NCBI RefSeq assembly: GCF_028128615.1
Contig: NZ_AMDP01000061.1
Coordinates: 1 to 64,000, forward strand
Direction of reading: 5' to 3'
From: Enterococcus sp. 5H
GTDB lineage: Bacteria; Bacillota; Bacilli; Lactobacillales; Enterococcaceae
Length of the DNA: 64,000 nt
In this document: positions 51,283 to 59,641 of the stretch, piece by piece
How positions within the stretch are numbered: position 1 is the first letter of the stretch
Layout: each line of letters opens with the position of its first letter
The notes under the pieces: generated by a model
The model's database searches: none
What the model saw: the letters and a program-made list of their open reading frames with translations, nothing else
What the model was told of the DNA's origin: nothing
Program-made: the position numbers and the translations under genes

Positions 51283-51825
51283 TTGAAAGCTTATCATATT
51301 GATAGATCGAAAATACTTCAACCAGGAGATATCGTTTCTATCACTCCTTTTGAAAATATCACGATAGAATCTGAACTAAAAAAAGAATTATTTGATTTTT
51401 TTCCAAGAGGTCTCTCTTTTCATGGTTTGCAGTACTTTTCAAAGCCTACTGATCCAAATAACGCTGCAAATGCTGTTTTTGAAACGGTCTACGAATATCA
51501 TAGAAGATTGTTTTTTGACGCAAACATCTCCCGCATGGAATCCTTCTTTGCTTGTCCTGATATAGATTCAGTTAAGAAATGGATTGCAAAATTGAATTTA
51601 AGTCATGGAGATTATAATATTCTAGTAATTGACACAATGACTTCTTCGGTAGAAACTCATGATGCGGCTTTACTCGCCGGTGGCCCTTTAGAAAATTTAT
51701 CTAACTTTTCCTCACTACACACAGCCTCATGGGCAAATAATTACTGGTTAGCGAATTCAGCGATGGAACTGCCTGAGTTGCTAATTTCTCCCTCTTTTCA
51801 AGTTATTGATATATGCACGGTTTAG
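51283..51825 (+). CDS. DUF2441-like protein, opposite-strand cargo
   Basis: 180 residues from TTG 51283 (MKAYHIDRSKILQPGDIV), preferred over GTG 51274 because GAGGTG then falls 6 bases upstream. The segment EYHRRLFFDANISRMESFFA followed by an aligned helix resembles DUF2441, a family whose pattern recalls ADP-ribosyltransferase-like folds; that link is uncertain. It is a singleton against the early operon with a strong promoter, as expected for a lysogen-expressed defence or toxin gene. Its 3' end overlaps the convergent gene by 45 bases. Confidence 0.68.
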   Translation: MKAYHIDRSKILQPGDIVSITPFENITIESELKKELFDFFPRGLSFHGLQYFSKPTDPNNAANAVFETVYEYHRRLFFDANISRMESFFACPDIDSVKKWIAKLNLSHGDYNILVIDTMTSSVETHDAALLAGGPLENLSNFSSLHTASWANNYWLANSAMELPELLISPSFQVIDICTV

Positions 51826-52104
51826 TTTTTTTAACTCCTCAGTGGAATTGTATCCACATTCTTTTGGGGAGTTCTTTTTATCCGAAGTTAACTGAATCCT
51901 AGCAAAACCCCCGTCTAATTCGATGAAATAATTAACTGTTGTTGAATCCGGGATCTTTACTGTGTTATTGTGCTGGTCATCTTTTAGAGAATCATCAGAT
52001 CTTTGGATGAGTCCATTTTTACAAATCTCTATAGATGCATCCTGATCCGAGTTAATCAAAATGGCTTGAAGTAATTTTTGTATTTCCTTTATTTCCTTTA
52101 TCAC
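51781..52104 (-). CDS. Hypothetical early protein, 107 aa
   Basis: GTG start with AGGAGGG six bases upstream. A helical N-terminus (IKEIKEIQKLLQAILINS) is followed by a beta-rich part (TVNYFIELDGGFARIQLT). It overlaps the DUF2441-like gene tail to tail. Not recognised. Confidence 0.65.
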   Translation of the reverse strand: MIKEIKEIQKLLQAILINSDQDASIEICKNGLIQRSDDSLKDDQHNNTVKIPDSTTVNYFIELDGGFARIQLTSDKKNSPKECGYNSTEELKKLNRAYINNLKRGRN

Positions 52105-52136
52105 AATATTCCCTCCTATCTATTTGAGATTAAAAT

Positions 52137-52310
52137 TTACAAACTATATTTCGGTGTTTTTCGCTCGATTGGTGTTTTAAATAGCAGGGGGTTATAATTA
52201 CCCTTTTTATTTAAGTCAACTGAATACGACGTACTCTGCTCCTGACTACTCGCAATAGTTTGGAGCAATTTTGTTATCTCCTCTGGACTACCTTTAATAG
52301 TAATTTCCAC
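52137..52310 (-). CDS. Small early protein, 57 aa
   Basis: GTG start at 52310 with a perfect AAGGAGG 7 bases upstream, only 4 bases behind the previous gene. Begins MEITIKGSPEEITKLLQTIA, a beta-strand plus helix typical of small phage accessory proteins; basic C-terminus. The ribosome site makes it a convincing gene despite its length. Confidence 0.7.
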   Translation of the reverse strand: MEITIKGSPEEITKLLQTIASSQEQSTSYSVDLNKKGNYNPLLFKTPIERKTPKYSL

Positions 52311-52314
52311 GTTT

Positions 52315-52629
52315 CTAGCCTCCTTGGTTGGGTTTATCTATCTTGTTTATTCCATTTTCTTCTTTCCATTGATTAACAGTGTTTAAATCAAACATTAATC
52401 CACCAGTCGGAGTAGGCTCAGCCTTTAATCCCATTACTCGCCATTTTCTGAATGTTGTCACAGAAACATTTTGACGTTTTGCCATTTCTTTTTGATTGAA
52501 TAGCGATTGTTGTGATTTAGCGCCTAACTCTTGCATAACCTGTATTCTGATTCTTTCTTCTAACTTCGGAATCGCTTCCTCTAACCACTGATTGAACAGC
52601 GGTTTTAACGCCTCTTCAACTGCGGCCAT
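52315..52629 (-). CDS. HTH DNA-binding protein (excisionase/helix-turn-helix 17-like)
   Basis: 104 residues. A helical N-terminus (about 1-40), then a winged-helix motif (NQKEMAKRQNVSVTTFRKWR, about 45-65) and the wing GLKAEPTPTGGLMFDLNTV of MerR/excisionase-like proteins. Second early gene after the Cro-like gene, so it may be an excisionase or an early regulator. Confidence 0.78.
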   Translation of the reverse strand: MAAVEEALKPLFNQWLEEAIPKLEERIRIQVMQELGAKSQQSLFNQKEMAKRQNVSVTTFRKWRVMGLKAEPTPTGGLMFDLNTVNQWKEENGINKIDKPNQGG

Positions 52630-52634
52630 ATTTT

Positions 52635-52844
52635 TTACACCTCCTGTTTTTCATCCTCTAACAAGAACTCCATTGTCACGCCAAAATAATCTGCAACTTT
52701 ACGTAAACTTTCCGACGATGGAATCTGGTTAGCTGTTTTTCCCCATTTACTAACAGCACCATTTGATAAGCCTGCGTCTTTTTCAACTCTGTAAACAGAA
52801 ACTCCGTTTTCCGCAGCAAGCTTTTTTATTTTTTCATAAAGCAT
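52635..52844 (-). CDS. Cro-like repressor (XRE family)
   Basis: 69 residues with a helix-turn-helix (SVYRVEKDAGLSNGAVSKW, about 16-34). GGGAGGTGA before the ATG. It is the first gene of the leftward early operon and faces the CI-like gene across the operator region, the place of Cro. Confidence 0.88.
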   Translation of the reverse strand: MLYEKIKKLAAENGVSVYRVEKDAGLSNGAVSKWGKTANQIPSSESLRKVADYFGVTMEFLLEDEKQEV

Positions 52845-52881
52845 AAAAAATCACCTCCCATAGATTTTAAACTATTTAGTA

Positions 52882-52910
52882 TTGACATTTAATAGATAGT
52901 TAGCTATTAT
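52882..52910 (+). promoter_or_regulatory. Rightward promoter toward the CI-like repressor
   Basis: TTGACA (52882-52887), 17 bases, TATTAT (52905-52910). It lies near the Cro-like gene and reads through the operator region to the repressor at 53085, giving a leader of about 168 bases. Confidence 0.75.
52891..52908 (-). promoter_or_regulatory. Operator O1
   Basis: On the minus strand AATAGCTAACTATCTATT, 17 of 18 identical to the site at 53038-53055. It covers the spacer and -10 of the rightward promoter. Confidence 0.7.
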
Positions 52911-53010
52911 AAAGGCATAGCAAATAAACATAAATTTAGATAACTATTTAGTAAAATTGACCTCAACGGCTAACTATCAGAAAATTGTACCCTCTCACAA
53001 GTACACCCTT

Positions 53011-53039
53011 AGTATAATAGCCGATTATCTATTTGTCAA
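53011..53039 (-). promoter_or_regulatory. Leftward early promoter toward the Cro-like gene
   Basis: On the minus strand TTGACA (53034-53039), 17 bases, TATACT (53011-53016). It lies near the CI-like gene and faces the rightward promoter; the two transcripts would overlap by roughly 90 bases. Confidence 0.75.
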
Positions 53040-53055
53040 TAGCTAAGTATCTATT
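53016..53055 (+). promoter_or_regulatory. Operators O2 and O3
   Basis: AATAGCCGATTATCTATT (53016-53033) and AATAGCTAAGTATCTATT (53038-53055), 22 bp apart (two helix turns). O2 lies in the spacer of the leftward promoter and O3 covers its -35 edge. Weaker copies of the core GCTAACTATC occur at 52969-52978 and around 52936-52951. Confidence 0.7.
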
Positions 53056-53084
53056 TTGTGTAAAAATTTTTCCGGAGGTATAAA

Positions 53085-53405
53085 ATGAACGCAAAAGATA
53101 GGGTAAAAGAATTGGCAGCTCAAAGGAAAATGACTATAGCTGAGCTTGAGCGTAAACTCAATATTGCGAATGGGACAATCGGTAAGTGGGATAAGCAAAA
53201 TCCATCTATTGAGCCTCTAAATAAATTAGCAGACTACTTTGGAGTTACTACTGACTATTTATTAGGTAGAGAATCCTCTGGCACAATAACAGAATCTGAT
53301 TTATCAAAAATGATTGATAATGCGATGAGCTTTGACGGTAAACCTCTATCTGAACATGATAAAGAATTAGCTAAGGCTTACCTAGAAGGAAAATTTGGAT
53401 TATAA
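53085..53405 (+). CDS. CI-like repressor (XRE family, short form)
   Basis: 106 residues. N-terminal helix-turn-helix (TIAELERKLNIANGTIGKWDK, about 17-37) followed by a short C-terminal tail (DKELAKAYLEGKFGL). No LexA-like self-cleavage domain is present. Together with the following metallopeptidase this is the ImmR/ImmA arrangement known from ICEBs1. CGGAGGT before the ATG. Confidence 0.88.
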   Translation: MNAKDRVKELAAQRKMTIAELERKLNIANGTIGKWDKQNPSIEPLNKLADYFGVTTDYLLGRESSGTITESDLSKMIDNAMSFDGKPLSEHDKELAKAYLEGKFGL

Positions 53406-53420
53406 AAAAGAGGTGGAGAT

Positions 53421-53783
53421 TTGGATTATCTTATTAAATTGTTAAGAGATCATAATATTAATTTAGTTTTTGTCGAATGCGAATGTGCAGGATTTTCTAT
53501 AGTTGAAGCTCGCACAATTTTTGTTCAACCCAGATTAAAAGATTTAGATGTTATTGAAGTTGTACTTCACGAATCAAAACATATTTTGAGCCATGCGGAT
53601 TATACTAGTTTATATAAAGCTTCTTACACTTATCATTCGAAACTAGAATGTGAGGCTAAATTTTATGCGTGGGATGAATTAATTTTTATGAACGGTGGAA
53701 TTTATAATTACAGTGCTTTTTTAGAAGAACATGGCATCGGGATGGGATACGACCAACGTTATCTAGGTTTTAAAGGTTTGTAA
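53421..53783 (+). CDS. ImmA/IrrE-type metallopeptidase
   Basis: 120 residues, TTG start after GAGGTGGAG. The zinc motif HExxH is seen in VVLHESKHILSH, with a later Glu in KLECEAKFYAW. Such enzymes cleave the neighbouring XRE repressor after DNA damage and so trigger induction. Only 15 bases separate it from the repressor gene. Confidence 0.88.
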   Translation: MDYLIKLLRDHNINLVFVECECAGFSIVEARTIFVQPRLKDLDVIEVVLHESKHILSHADYTSLYKASYTYHSKLECEAKFYAWDELIFMNGGIYNYSAFLEEHGIGMGYDQRYLGFKGL

Positions 53784-53811
53784 TCCATTATTAATTTAAG
53801 GAGCTAGTAAT

Positions 53812-54969
53812 ATGGCAACGATTAGAAAGTATACAAAAAAAGATGGATCAACTGCCTACATGTTCAATGCATATTTAGGAATCGATCCTTTAACTGGTAA
53901 AAGTAAGCGAACTACACGGAGAGGTTTTAGAACACAAAAAGAAGCAAAATTGGCACTCTCAAGATTAGAGATAGAGAATCAAGGTGCAGAACAAACTAAA
54001 GAAAATAAATTTACATTTAAACAAGTCTATAAGATGTGGTTAGAACAACATAAATTGGCAGTTCGTGAATCAACTGTTGAAAATATCGAAAAAAGATTTA
54101 ATAACCAAATTCTCCCTGAATTAGGAAAACTAAGGATCAATCAAATTAATACTTATATATGCCAAAAGGCTGTTAACCGATGGGCGGATACGGTCGTGGC
54201 TTATCCGCAAATTAAATCTTATGCATCTAAAATTTTTGATTACGCAATCAACAATAATATTATTTCTGACAACCCTATGCGGCGTGTTCTAATGCCGCGT
54301 AAAAAAAATAAATCCTTGGAAAAAGAAAGGGATTTTTATACTAGGCAAGAGTTGCAATATTTTTTTGAATGCCTAAATCAAGAGGATAACTTAAAAAATC
54401 ATATATATTTTCGTCTGCTTGCATTTACTGGAGCTAGGAAAGGTGAAATACATGCTCTGACATGGGCGGATTTAGACCTAATTAACTGTAAAGTAATAAT
54501 CAACAAAACACTAGTAAACGTTAAGAAGGAATTTAAAATACAGGATGCAAAAACCAGCAACGGAAATAGAATCATTAGCCTTGATCCTACAACTGTTTCT
54601 ATGTTGAAAAAATGGCAGTTAAAACAAAAAGAATTATTTATAAAAACCGGGCGCTTTCACAAGCGCGAGAAGCAACTCGTTTTTACAAACGATACTTTCC
54701 GAACTGACAATGAATACTTATACCTAACATATGGATATGAACAAATGAAGAAATTGAATAATAAATATCCAGAAATCCGAAAAATAAAAGTACATGGCTT
54801 TAGACACACTCATGCAAGTCTTCTATTTGAATCTGGCGCAACATTAAAAGACGTACAAGTCCGACTTGGTCATACCGATATAAAAACAACTATGGACGTG
54901 TATACTCATGTAACGAAAGAGAGAGAAGAAAGTACAGCAAAACAGTTTGCTGATTACGTCAATTTTTAA
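53812..54969 (+). CDS. int: Phage integrase, tyrosine recombinase
   Basis: 385 residues. An N-terminal AP2-like arm-binding domain (about 1-55, with SKRTTRRGFRTQKEAKLALS), a core-binding SAM-like domain (about 65-150) and a catalytic domain with Arg in TGARKGEIHAL, His-x-x-Arg in VHGFRHTHASL, His in RLGHTDIKTT and the nucleophile Tyr in MDVYTHV. It stands 84 bases from attR and inserts the phage at the potD 3' end. Confidence 0.96.
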   Translation: MATIRKYTKKDGSTAYMFNAYLGIDPLTGKSKRTTRRGFRTQKEAKLALSRLEIENQGAEQTKENKFTFKQVYKMWLEQHKLAVRESTVENIEKRFNNQILPELGKLRINQINTYICQKAVNRWADTVVAYPQIKSYASKIFDYAINNNIISDNPMRRVLMPRKKNKSLEKERDFYTRQELQYFFECLNQEDNLKNHIYFRLLAFTGARKGEIHALTWADLDLINCKVIINKTLVNVKKEFKIQDAKTSNGNRIISLDPTTVSMLKKWQLKQKELFIKTGRFHKREKQLVFTNDTFRTDNEYLYLTYGYEQMKKLNNKYPEIRKIKVHGFRHTHASLLFESGATLKDVQVRLGHTDIKTTMDVYTHVTKEREESTAKQFADYVNF

Positions 54970-54971
54970 AA

Positions 54972-54992
54972 TGGTATTCAATTTGGTATTCA
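54972..54992 (+). other. Candidate integrase arm-type sites, right
   Basis: Two direct copies of TGGTATTCA (54972-54980 and 54984-54992) directly behind the integrase stop, 61 bp inside attR. They match the pair at 15009-15028. Confidence 0.6.
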
Positions 54993-55003
54993 CTAAAAAG
55001 TAA

Positions 55004-55043
55004 AACACCTATAAATACTTATTTAAAAGTACTTATAGGTGTT
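55004..55043 (-). terminator. Phage-supplied terminator for potD
   Basis: AACACCTATAAATACTT and AAGTACTTATAGGTGTT form a 17-bp stem (one G-U in the minus-strand RNA) with a 6-base loop, followed on the minus strand by TTTACTTTTTAG. It begins 9 bases after the potD stop codon. Confidence 0.85.
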
Positions 55044-55052
55044 CGTTATCCA

Positions 55053-56126
55053 CTATTTACGATACATCTTAAATTCCAAGAACAAATCATTGTAAATCCC
55101 CAAATATTTTGCTCCTAAATCTTCGTACACTTCCAAATGCTTAATCACTTCATCATTTGGGTAAAATTGTTCATCACTAGAAATTTCTTTAGGTAATAGT
55201 TTTTTTGCTGCTTTATTTGGAGTTGAGTAACCAATGTATTCAGCATTTTGAGCAGCATTTTCAGGTTTCAGCATAAAGTTGATAAAATCATATGAGCCTT
55301 TAATGTTTTTAGCTGTTTTAGGAATCACAATGTTATCAAACCAGAGATTTGAGCCTTCAGTTGGAATCACATAATGTAGATGTTCATTATTATCCAGCAT
55401 TTCAGCTGCTTCACCAGAAAAAGTTACTGCTACCGCACTTTCTTCGTTAATCATGTACATTTTAATTTCATCAGCAACGATTGCTTTAACATTGGTGGTT
55501 AGTTTATTTAATTTGTCTGTAGCTTCACGCAGCTCTTGATTATTTTTACTATTTAAAGAATAGCCTAGACTATTTAACGACAGCCCCATCACTTCTCTGG
55601 CGCCATCTATCAGCATAACATTATCTTTTAAATCAACATTCCATAAATCGTCCCAATGTTTGATTTGATCTTCATTAACAAATTTATCATTATAAATAAT
55701 CCCTAACGTTCCCCAAAAATAAGGAATTGAAAATTGATTGTCTGGATCGAAATCTAAATCTAAAAACCGTTCATCAATGTTGTTCAAACCTGTTAATTTA
55801 GAATGATCGATCGGTAAAAGCATATCTTCTTTCATCATTTTTTGAATCATATATTCAGAAGGAATCGTTATATCATATGCTGTTCCACCTTGTTGAATCT
55901 TAGTAAACATTGCTTCATTGGAGTCAAACGTTTCGTAATTCACTTTATAGCCGGACTCTTTTTCAAATTTTTTCAACAAAGACGGATCAATATAATCACC
56001 CCAATTATAGATAGTTAAGGTATCAGCGCCAGACATGCCGCTGGATCGTTCCAACTGATGAACCCCAAGAAATAAAATCACGATGATCCCGATTATACCA
56101 AAGAACAAAGATTGTAATTTTCTCAT
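55053..56126 (-). CDS. potD: Spermidine/putrescine-binding protein PotD
   Basis: 357 residues. An N-terminal membrane anchor (about 5-24) without a lipobox Cys, then the polyamine-binding fold (LTIYNWGDYIDPSLLKKFEKE, YDITIPSEYMIQKMM, PYFWGTLGIIYND). It delivers polyamines to PotBC. Its last codons and stop now come from the prophage attachment core; the protein end KMYRK is unchanged. It overlaps potC by 4 bases. Confidence 0.95.
   Translation of the reverse strand: MRKLQSLFFGIIGIIVILFLGVHQLERSSGMSGADTLTIYNWGDYIDPSLLKKFEKESGYKVNYETFDSNEAMFTKIQQGGTAYDITIPSEYMIQKMMKEDMLLPIDHSKLTGLNNIDERFLDLDFDPDNQFSIPYFWGTLGIIYNDKFVNEDQIKHWDDLWNVDLKDNVMLIDGAREVMGLSLNSLGYSLNSKNNQELREATDKLNKLTTNVKAIVADEIKMYMINEESAVAVTFSGEAAEMLDNNEHLHYVIPTEGSNLWFDNIVIPKTAKNIKGSYDFINFMLKPENAAQNAEYIGYSTPNKAAKKLLPKEISSDEQFYPNDEVIKHLEVYEDLGAKYLGIYNDLFLEFKMYRK
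55054..55075. other. attR, 22-bp prophage attachment core
   Basis: Identical to 14885-14906. On the minus strand it encodes the PotD end KMYRK and the first two bases of its present TAG stop. Confidence 0.92.
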
Positions 56127-56959
56127 TTTAGTTTGGCCACCTCGCTTTGTTCACGACGGATTTTTCTCATTTTTTTGGATGTATTGTCTTGGCTGATAAA
56201 ATAATAACCAACAACTAAAATCATTGAGAAAATAAAGACGAGCGCACTTAAAGCATTGATTTCTAGACTGATTCCTTGTCTCGCCCGCGAATAAATCTCT
56301 ACTGACAAGGTGGAGAATCCGTTCCCTGTGACAAAAAAGGTTACTGCAAAATCATCTAGTGAATAGGTAAATGCCATAAAATACCCAGCAATAATTCCTG
56401 GTGAAAGAAATGGCAATATAATATTTTTAATCACATGAAAGTTATTCGCACCTAAATCTCGAGCAGCATCTACCATAGAATCGTTCATTTCCTGCAGCTT
56501 AGGTAACACCATCAAAACTACAATTGGAATACTAAATGCGATATGAGACAGTAATACACTAGTAAAACCTAAACTAATAAACCCAACCGCTGTAAAAAAG
56601 ATCAAAAAACTGGCACCAATAATAACGTCTGGCGATACCAATAAAATATTATTAAAACTCATTAAAGCCGTTCTTGTTTTTCTGCGTTTGGTATAATAAA
56701 TACCCATTGCTCCAAATGTACCGATAATTGTCGCTAACAATGCAGATAAAAAAGCCAACAAGAATGTATTTAACACAATAATCAACAGGCGAGTATCTTC
56801 AAAAACTGCCGTATAGTTAGCTAAAGTAAAACCAGTAAAACGATTCATCGTATCCGTATCATTAAAAGAGAAAAAAATGAGATAAAAAATCGGTGCGTAT
56901 AACAATGCAAATACAATAATCAAATAAAGATAAGACCACTTGAATTTTTTGTTTGTCAT
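56123..56959 (-). CDS. potC: Polyamine ABC transporter permease PotC
   Basis: 278 residues, six predicted membrane helices and the permease loop VDAARDLGANNFHVIKNIILP. Forms the channel with PotB. Overlaps potB and potD by 4 bases each, so all are translated from one mRNA. Confidence 0.94.
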   Translation of the reverse strand: MTNKKFKWSYLYLIIVFALLYAPIFYLIFFSFNDTDTMNRFTGFTLANYTAVFEDTRLLIIVLNTFLLAFLSALLATIIGTFGAMGIYYTKRRKTRTALMSFNNILLVSPDVIIGASFLIFFTAVGFISLGFTSVLLSHIAFSIPIVVLMVLPKLQEMNDSMVDAARDLGANNFHVIKNIILPFLSPGIIAGYFMAFTYSLDDFAVTFFVTGNGFSTLSVEIYSRARQGISLEINALSALVFIFSMILVVGYYFISQDNTSKKMRKIRREQSEVAKLK

Positions 56960-57765
56960 TTCGCCCGCCCCTTTTTCTTCTTCTCACCAGTCACTAGCAT
57001 AACAATAAACATAGCCACAATTAGAATCACACCAATCGTTGAGCCCATGCCCCAGTTTTGCGTGACCATAAAATGTTCTTCAATCGCTGTACCTAGCGTA
57101 ATAACTCGATTTCCACCAATTAAACGCGTCAGCATAAATAATGAAAGTGATGGGATAAAAACGGCTTGAACACCACTTTTTACACCATTCAATGAAAGTG
57201 GGAAAATTACGCGCTGAAAAGTTTCAACACTGTTTGCTCCCAGATCACGACTCGCACTGATTAATGATGGATTCATTTCTTCCAAAGCATTAAAAATCGG
57301 TAAAATCATAAATGGAATTTCAATATACGTAGCCACAAATAAGAAACTAAAATCTGTAAATAAAATTTGCTTCGACCCAATTCCAATAAATGTTAAGAAC
57401 TGATTCACGCTACCATGAATACTAAAAATCCCAATAAAAGCATAAGCTTTTAATAAAAGATTAACCCATGTTGGTAAAATTACCAGCATCAACCACAATT
57501 GTTTATGTTTTAACTTCGTCAAAAAATACGCTGTAGGATAACTAATCAGCAAGGTAAATAGCGTGATCAAAAACGCATACCAAACAGAATTTAAGGTCAT
57601 CGTCAGATACGTTCCTGAAGTAAAATACGTTTGATAATTATTTAAAGTAAAGTTACCATTCATATCGAAAAATGATTGATAAATAATCATCAAAACCGGT
57701 GCAATTACAAATAATAATAGCCACATCATATAAGGAATAGAATAAATTCGACGCATTGTTTTCAT
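56956..57765 (-). CDS. potB: Polyamine ABC transporter permease PotB
   Basis: 269 residues, six membrane helices, loop ISASRDLGANSVETFQRVIFP. Partner of PotC. It follows potA by 11 bases. Confidence 0.94.
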   Translation of the reverse strand: MKTMRRIYSIPYMMWLLLFVIAPVLMIIYQSFFDMNGNFTLNNYQTYFTSGTYLTMTLNSVWYAFLITLFTLLISYPTAYFLTKLKHKQLWLMLVILPTWVNLLLKAYAFIGIFSIHGSVNQFLTFIGIGSKQILFTDFSFLFVATYIEIPFMILPIFNALEEMNPSLISASRDLGANSVETFQRVIFPLSLNGVKSGVQAVFIPSLSLFMLTRLIGGNRVITLGTAIEEHFMVTQNWGMGSTIGVILIVAMFIVMLVTGEKKKKGRAK

Positions 57766-57776
57766 ACCGATTCCCC

Positions 57777-58862
57777 CTATTCTTCGTAGCTTTCTAAACG
57801 AGCATCAAAGTCTTCTTCAGATTCATTAAAACGCATGACATGAATATCTTCCGGTTCAAAAAAGAGACCTACTTTTGCTCCTTCTATTGCTTTTCTGGTT
57901 GAATGAACCATCCATTCGTTCTGATCTTCATCATGGCAAATAATCTCGTAGTGAACGCCACGGAATAATTGTGTATCAACCGTTACAACCAGCTTTCCTT
58001 TATCCGCTGAAGTGATGGTTAAGTCTTCTGGACGTAAAACAATTTCGACTGGTTCATTTTTACGCATGCCGCCATCCACACATTCAAAACGTTTACCAAC
58101 AAATTCAACTAGATTATCTTCAATCATTGTACCGTTGACAATATTACTTTCTCCAACAAAATCAGCTACAAAATGATTGATCGGCTCATCATAAATATCA
58201 ACTGGTGTACCGCTTTGAACGATATGACCTTTATTCATCACAAAAATCTCGTCGCTCATTGCCAATGCTTCTTCCTGATCATGAGTCACAAAAATAAAAG
58301 TAATCCCTAAACGCTGCTGTAATTCACGTAATTCATACTGCATATCCGTCCGTAGTTTAAGATCCAAAGCTGATAGAGGTTCATCTAATAATAAAACTTT
58401 CGGCTCATTTACAATTGCTCTGGCAATCGCTACACGTTGACGCTGACCACCAGACATCTCACTGATTTCTCGGGTTTCATACCCTGGTAATTGCACCATT
58501 CGTAAGGCATCTTTCACTTTTTTTGTAATTTCACTTTTAGGAATCTTTTTTATTTTTAAGCCAAAAGCAACATTATCAAAAACATTCATATGAGGAAATA
58601 ATGCATAATCCTGAAAAACAGTGTTTACTTGTCGTTTATTCGCCGGAATATCATTAATTCTTTGTCCATCAAAATAAATATCGCCTTCAGTCGCATCAGC
58701 AAAACCAGCTAAAATTCGTAAAATCGTTGTTTTACCACAGCCTGAAGGTCCTAAAAGTGTGTAAAACTTCCCTTGTTCTATCTCAAAACTGACATTTTTC
58801 AGCACTGTTTCATCATCATATTGTTTCACTACATTTTCAAATGAAATGATCTTTTTTTTCAC
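57777..58862 (-). CDS. potA: Polyamine ABC transporter ATPase PotA
   Basis: 361 residues. Walker [10 protein letters not shown], signature [15 protein letters not shown], Walker [15 protein letters not shown], and a C-terminal TOBE domain (about 290-345). It energises polyamine import. It follows the XRE-cupin regulator by 19 bases, so regulator and transporter form one operon. Confidence 0.95.
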   Translation of the reverse strand: MKKKIISFENVVKQYDDETVLKNVSFEIEQGKFYTLLGPSGCGKTTILRILAGFADATEGDIYFDGQRINDIPANKRQVNTVFQDYALFPHMNVFDNVAFGLKIKKIPKSEITKKVKDALRMVQLPGYETREISEMSGGQRQRVAIARAIVNEPKVLLLDEPLSALDLKLRTDMQYELRELQQRLGITFIFVTHDQEEALAMSDEIFVMNKGHIVQSGTPVDIYDEPINHFVADFVGESNIVNGTMIEDNLVEFVGKRFECVDGGMRKNEPVEIVLRPEDLTITSADKGKLVVTVDTQLFRGVHYEIICHDEDQNEWMVHSTRKAIEGAKVGLFFEPEDIHVMRFNESEEDFDARLESYEE

Positions 58863-58881
58863 TCAGTAACGCCTCCGCTTC

Positions 58882-59424
58882 TTATAAATAAGATTCTGTT
58901 GCCACGATCAAAATACGGCTTTTGCCTTTGGAATGATTGATTAGCTGATGTGGTTCTGTTGCTTGATAATACATTGCTTCGCCTTTTTTCGCAGAATATC
59001 TCGATTCGCCCAATAATAATGAAATCGAACCATCAATCACGTAAATAAAGGTTTCTGATAACGAAGGTTCGAATGTTTTATATTCTCCATTTTTATCAAA
59101 TGTCAGAACAACTGGCTCCATCTCTTTTTCATTTGACTCTGGAATTAGCCATTTTAATTCATAACCATTTTCCTCATCGTAGTAAAGGGTGCTGTCTTCA
59201 TCTTTGTAGACAATCTTTTGCTCCAATGTTTTTTCACTAAAAAATTGCTCAGGTGTAATTCCCAACACTTCTAAAATATTGAAAAAGGTCTCCATCGAAG
59301 GTGAACTTAAATCCCTTTCCAGTTGAGAAATATAGCCTTTGGTTAAATCTGTTCGCTCCCCTAACTCTTCTTGAGTTAGATTTTTTTGTACACGTAAATT
59401 ACGCAATTTCTCACCAATTTCCAT
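58882..59424 (-). CDS. XRE-cupin transcriptional regulator (PuuR-like)
   Basis: 180 residues. An XRE helix-turn-helix (LTQEELGERTDLTKGYISQLE, about 17-37) and a C-terminal cupin domain (about 110-178). The fusion is that of PuuR and related polyamine regulators. As first gene of the pot operon it most likely controls it in response to polyamines and binds near its own promoter. Confidence 0.9.
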   Translation of the reverse strand: MEIGEKLRNLRVQKNLTQEELGERTDLTKGYISQLERDLSSPSMETFFNILEVLGITPEQFFSEKTLEQKIVYKDEDSTLYYDEENGYELKWLIPESNEKEMEPVVLTFDKNGEYKTFEPSLSETFIYVIDGSISLLLGESRYSAKKGEAMYYQATEPHQLINHSKGKSRILIVATESYL

Positions 59425-59474
59425 TTCTCCACCCCACTTTTTTTGACATTCTATAGTAAAAAGTTTTCTAATAC

Positions 59475-59489
59475 TAAACTGAAAGTTTA
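59475..59489. promoter_or_regulatory. Candidate operator of the pot regulator
   Basis: TAAACT-GAA-AGTTTA, a 6-bp dyad about 50 bases upstream of the regulator start. The intergenic stretch 59425-59612 has no gene; a clear -35/-10 pair could not be fixed, although TATAGA near 59450 may be a -10 on the minus strand. Confidence 0.4.
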
Positions 59490-59612
59490 ATTTTACCTTT
59501 TCTAGTATACGAATTTTTCAAAAAATAGCAACTTATTTTAATAAAAAATCGAGATTTTTTATTTTCATTTAATCCTGAAATAATATGGAGCGCCTTAAGA
59601 TTTTAACAAAAT

Positions 59613-59641
59613 AAAAAAAGCATCAATTAATCTGATGCTTT
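59613..59641 (-). terminator. Terminator overlapping the end of the exporter-like gene
   Basis: AAAGCATCA and TGATGCTTT with a 7-base loop, followed on the minus strand by TTTTATTTTG. The stop codon of the gene lies inside the loop. Confidence 0.85.

Larger units (their letters stand above)
14885..55075. mobile_element. Complete siphovirus prophage, about 40.2 kb
   Basis: Bounded by 22-bp direct repeats, with a tyrosine integrase at the right end and a full set of lysogeny, replication, packaging, head, tail and lysis genes in standard order. The head and tail genes (SPP1-like portal, TP901-like major tail protein, Dit, Tal) indicate a long non-contractile tail. No disrupted essential gene was noticed, so it may be inducible. 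Cargo genes sit between attL and the lysin and as opposite-strand singletons in the early region. Confidence 0.95.
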
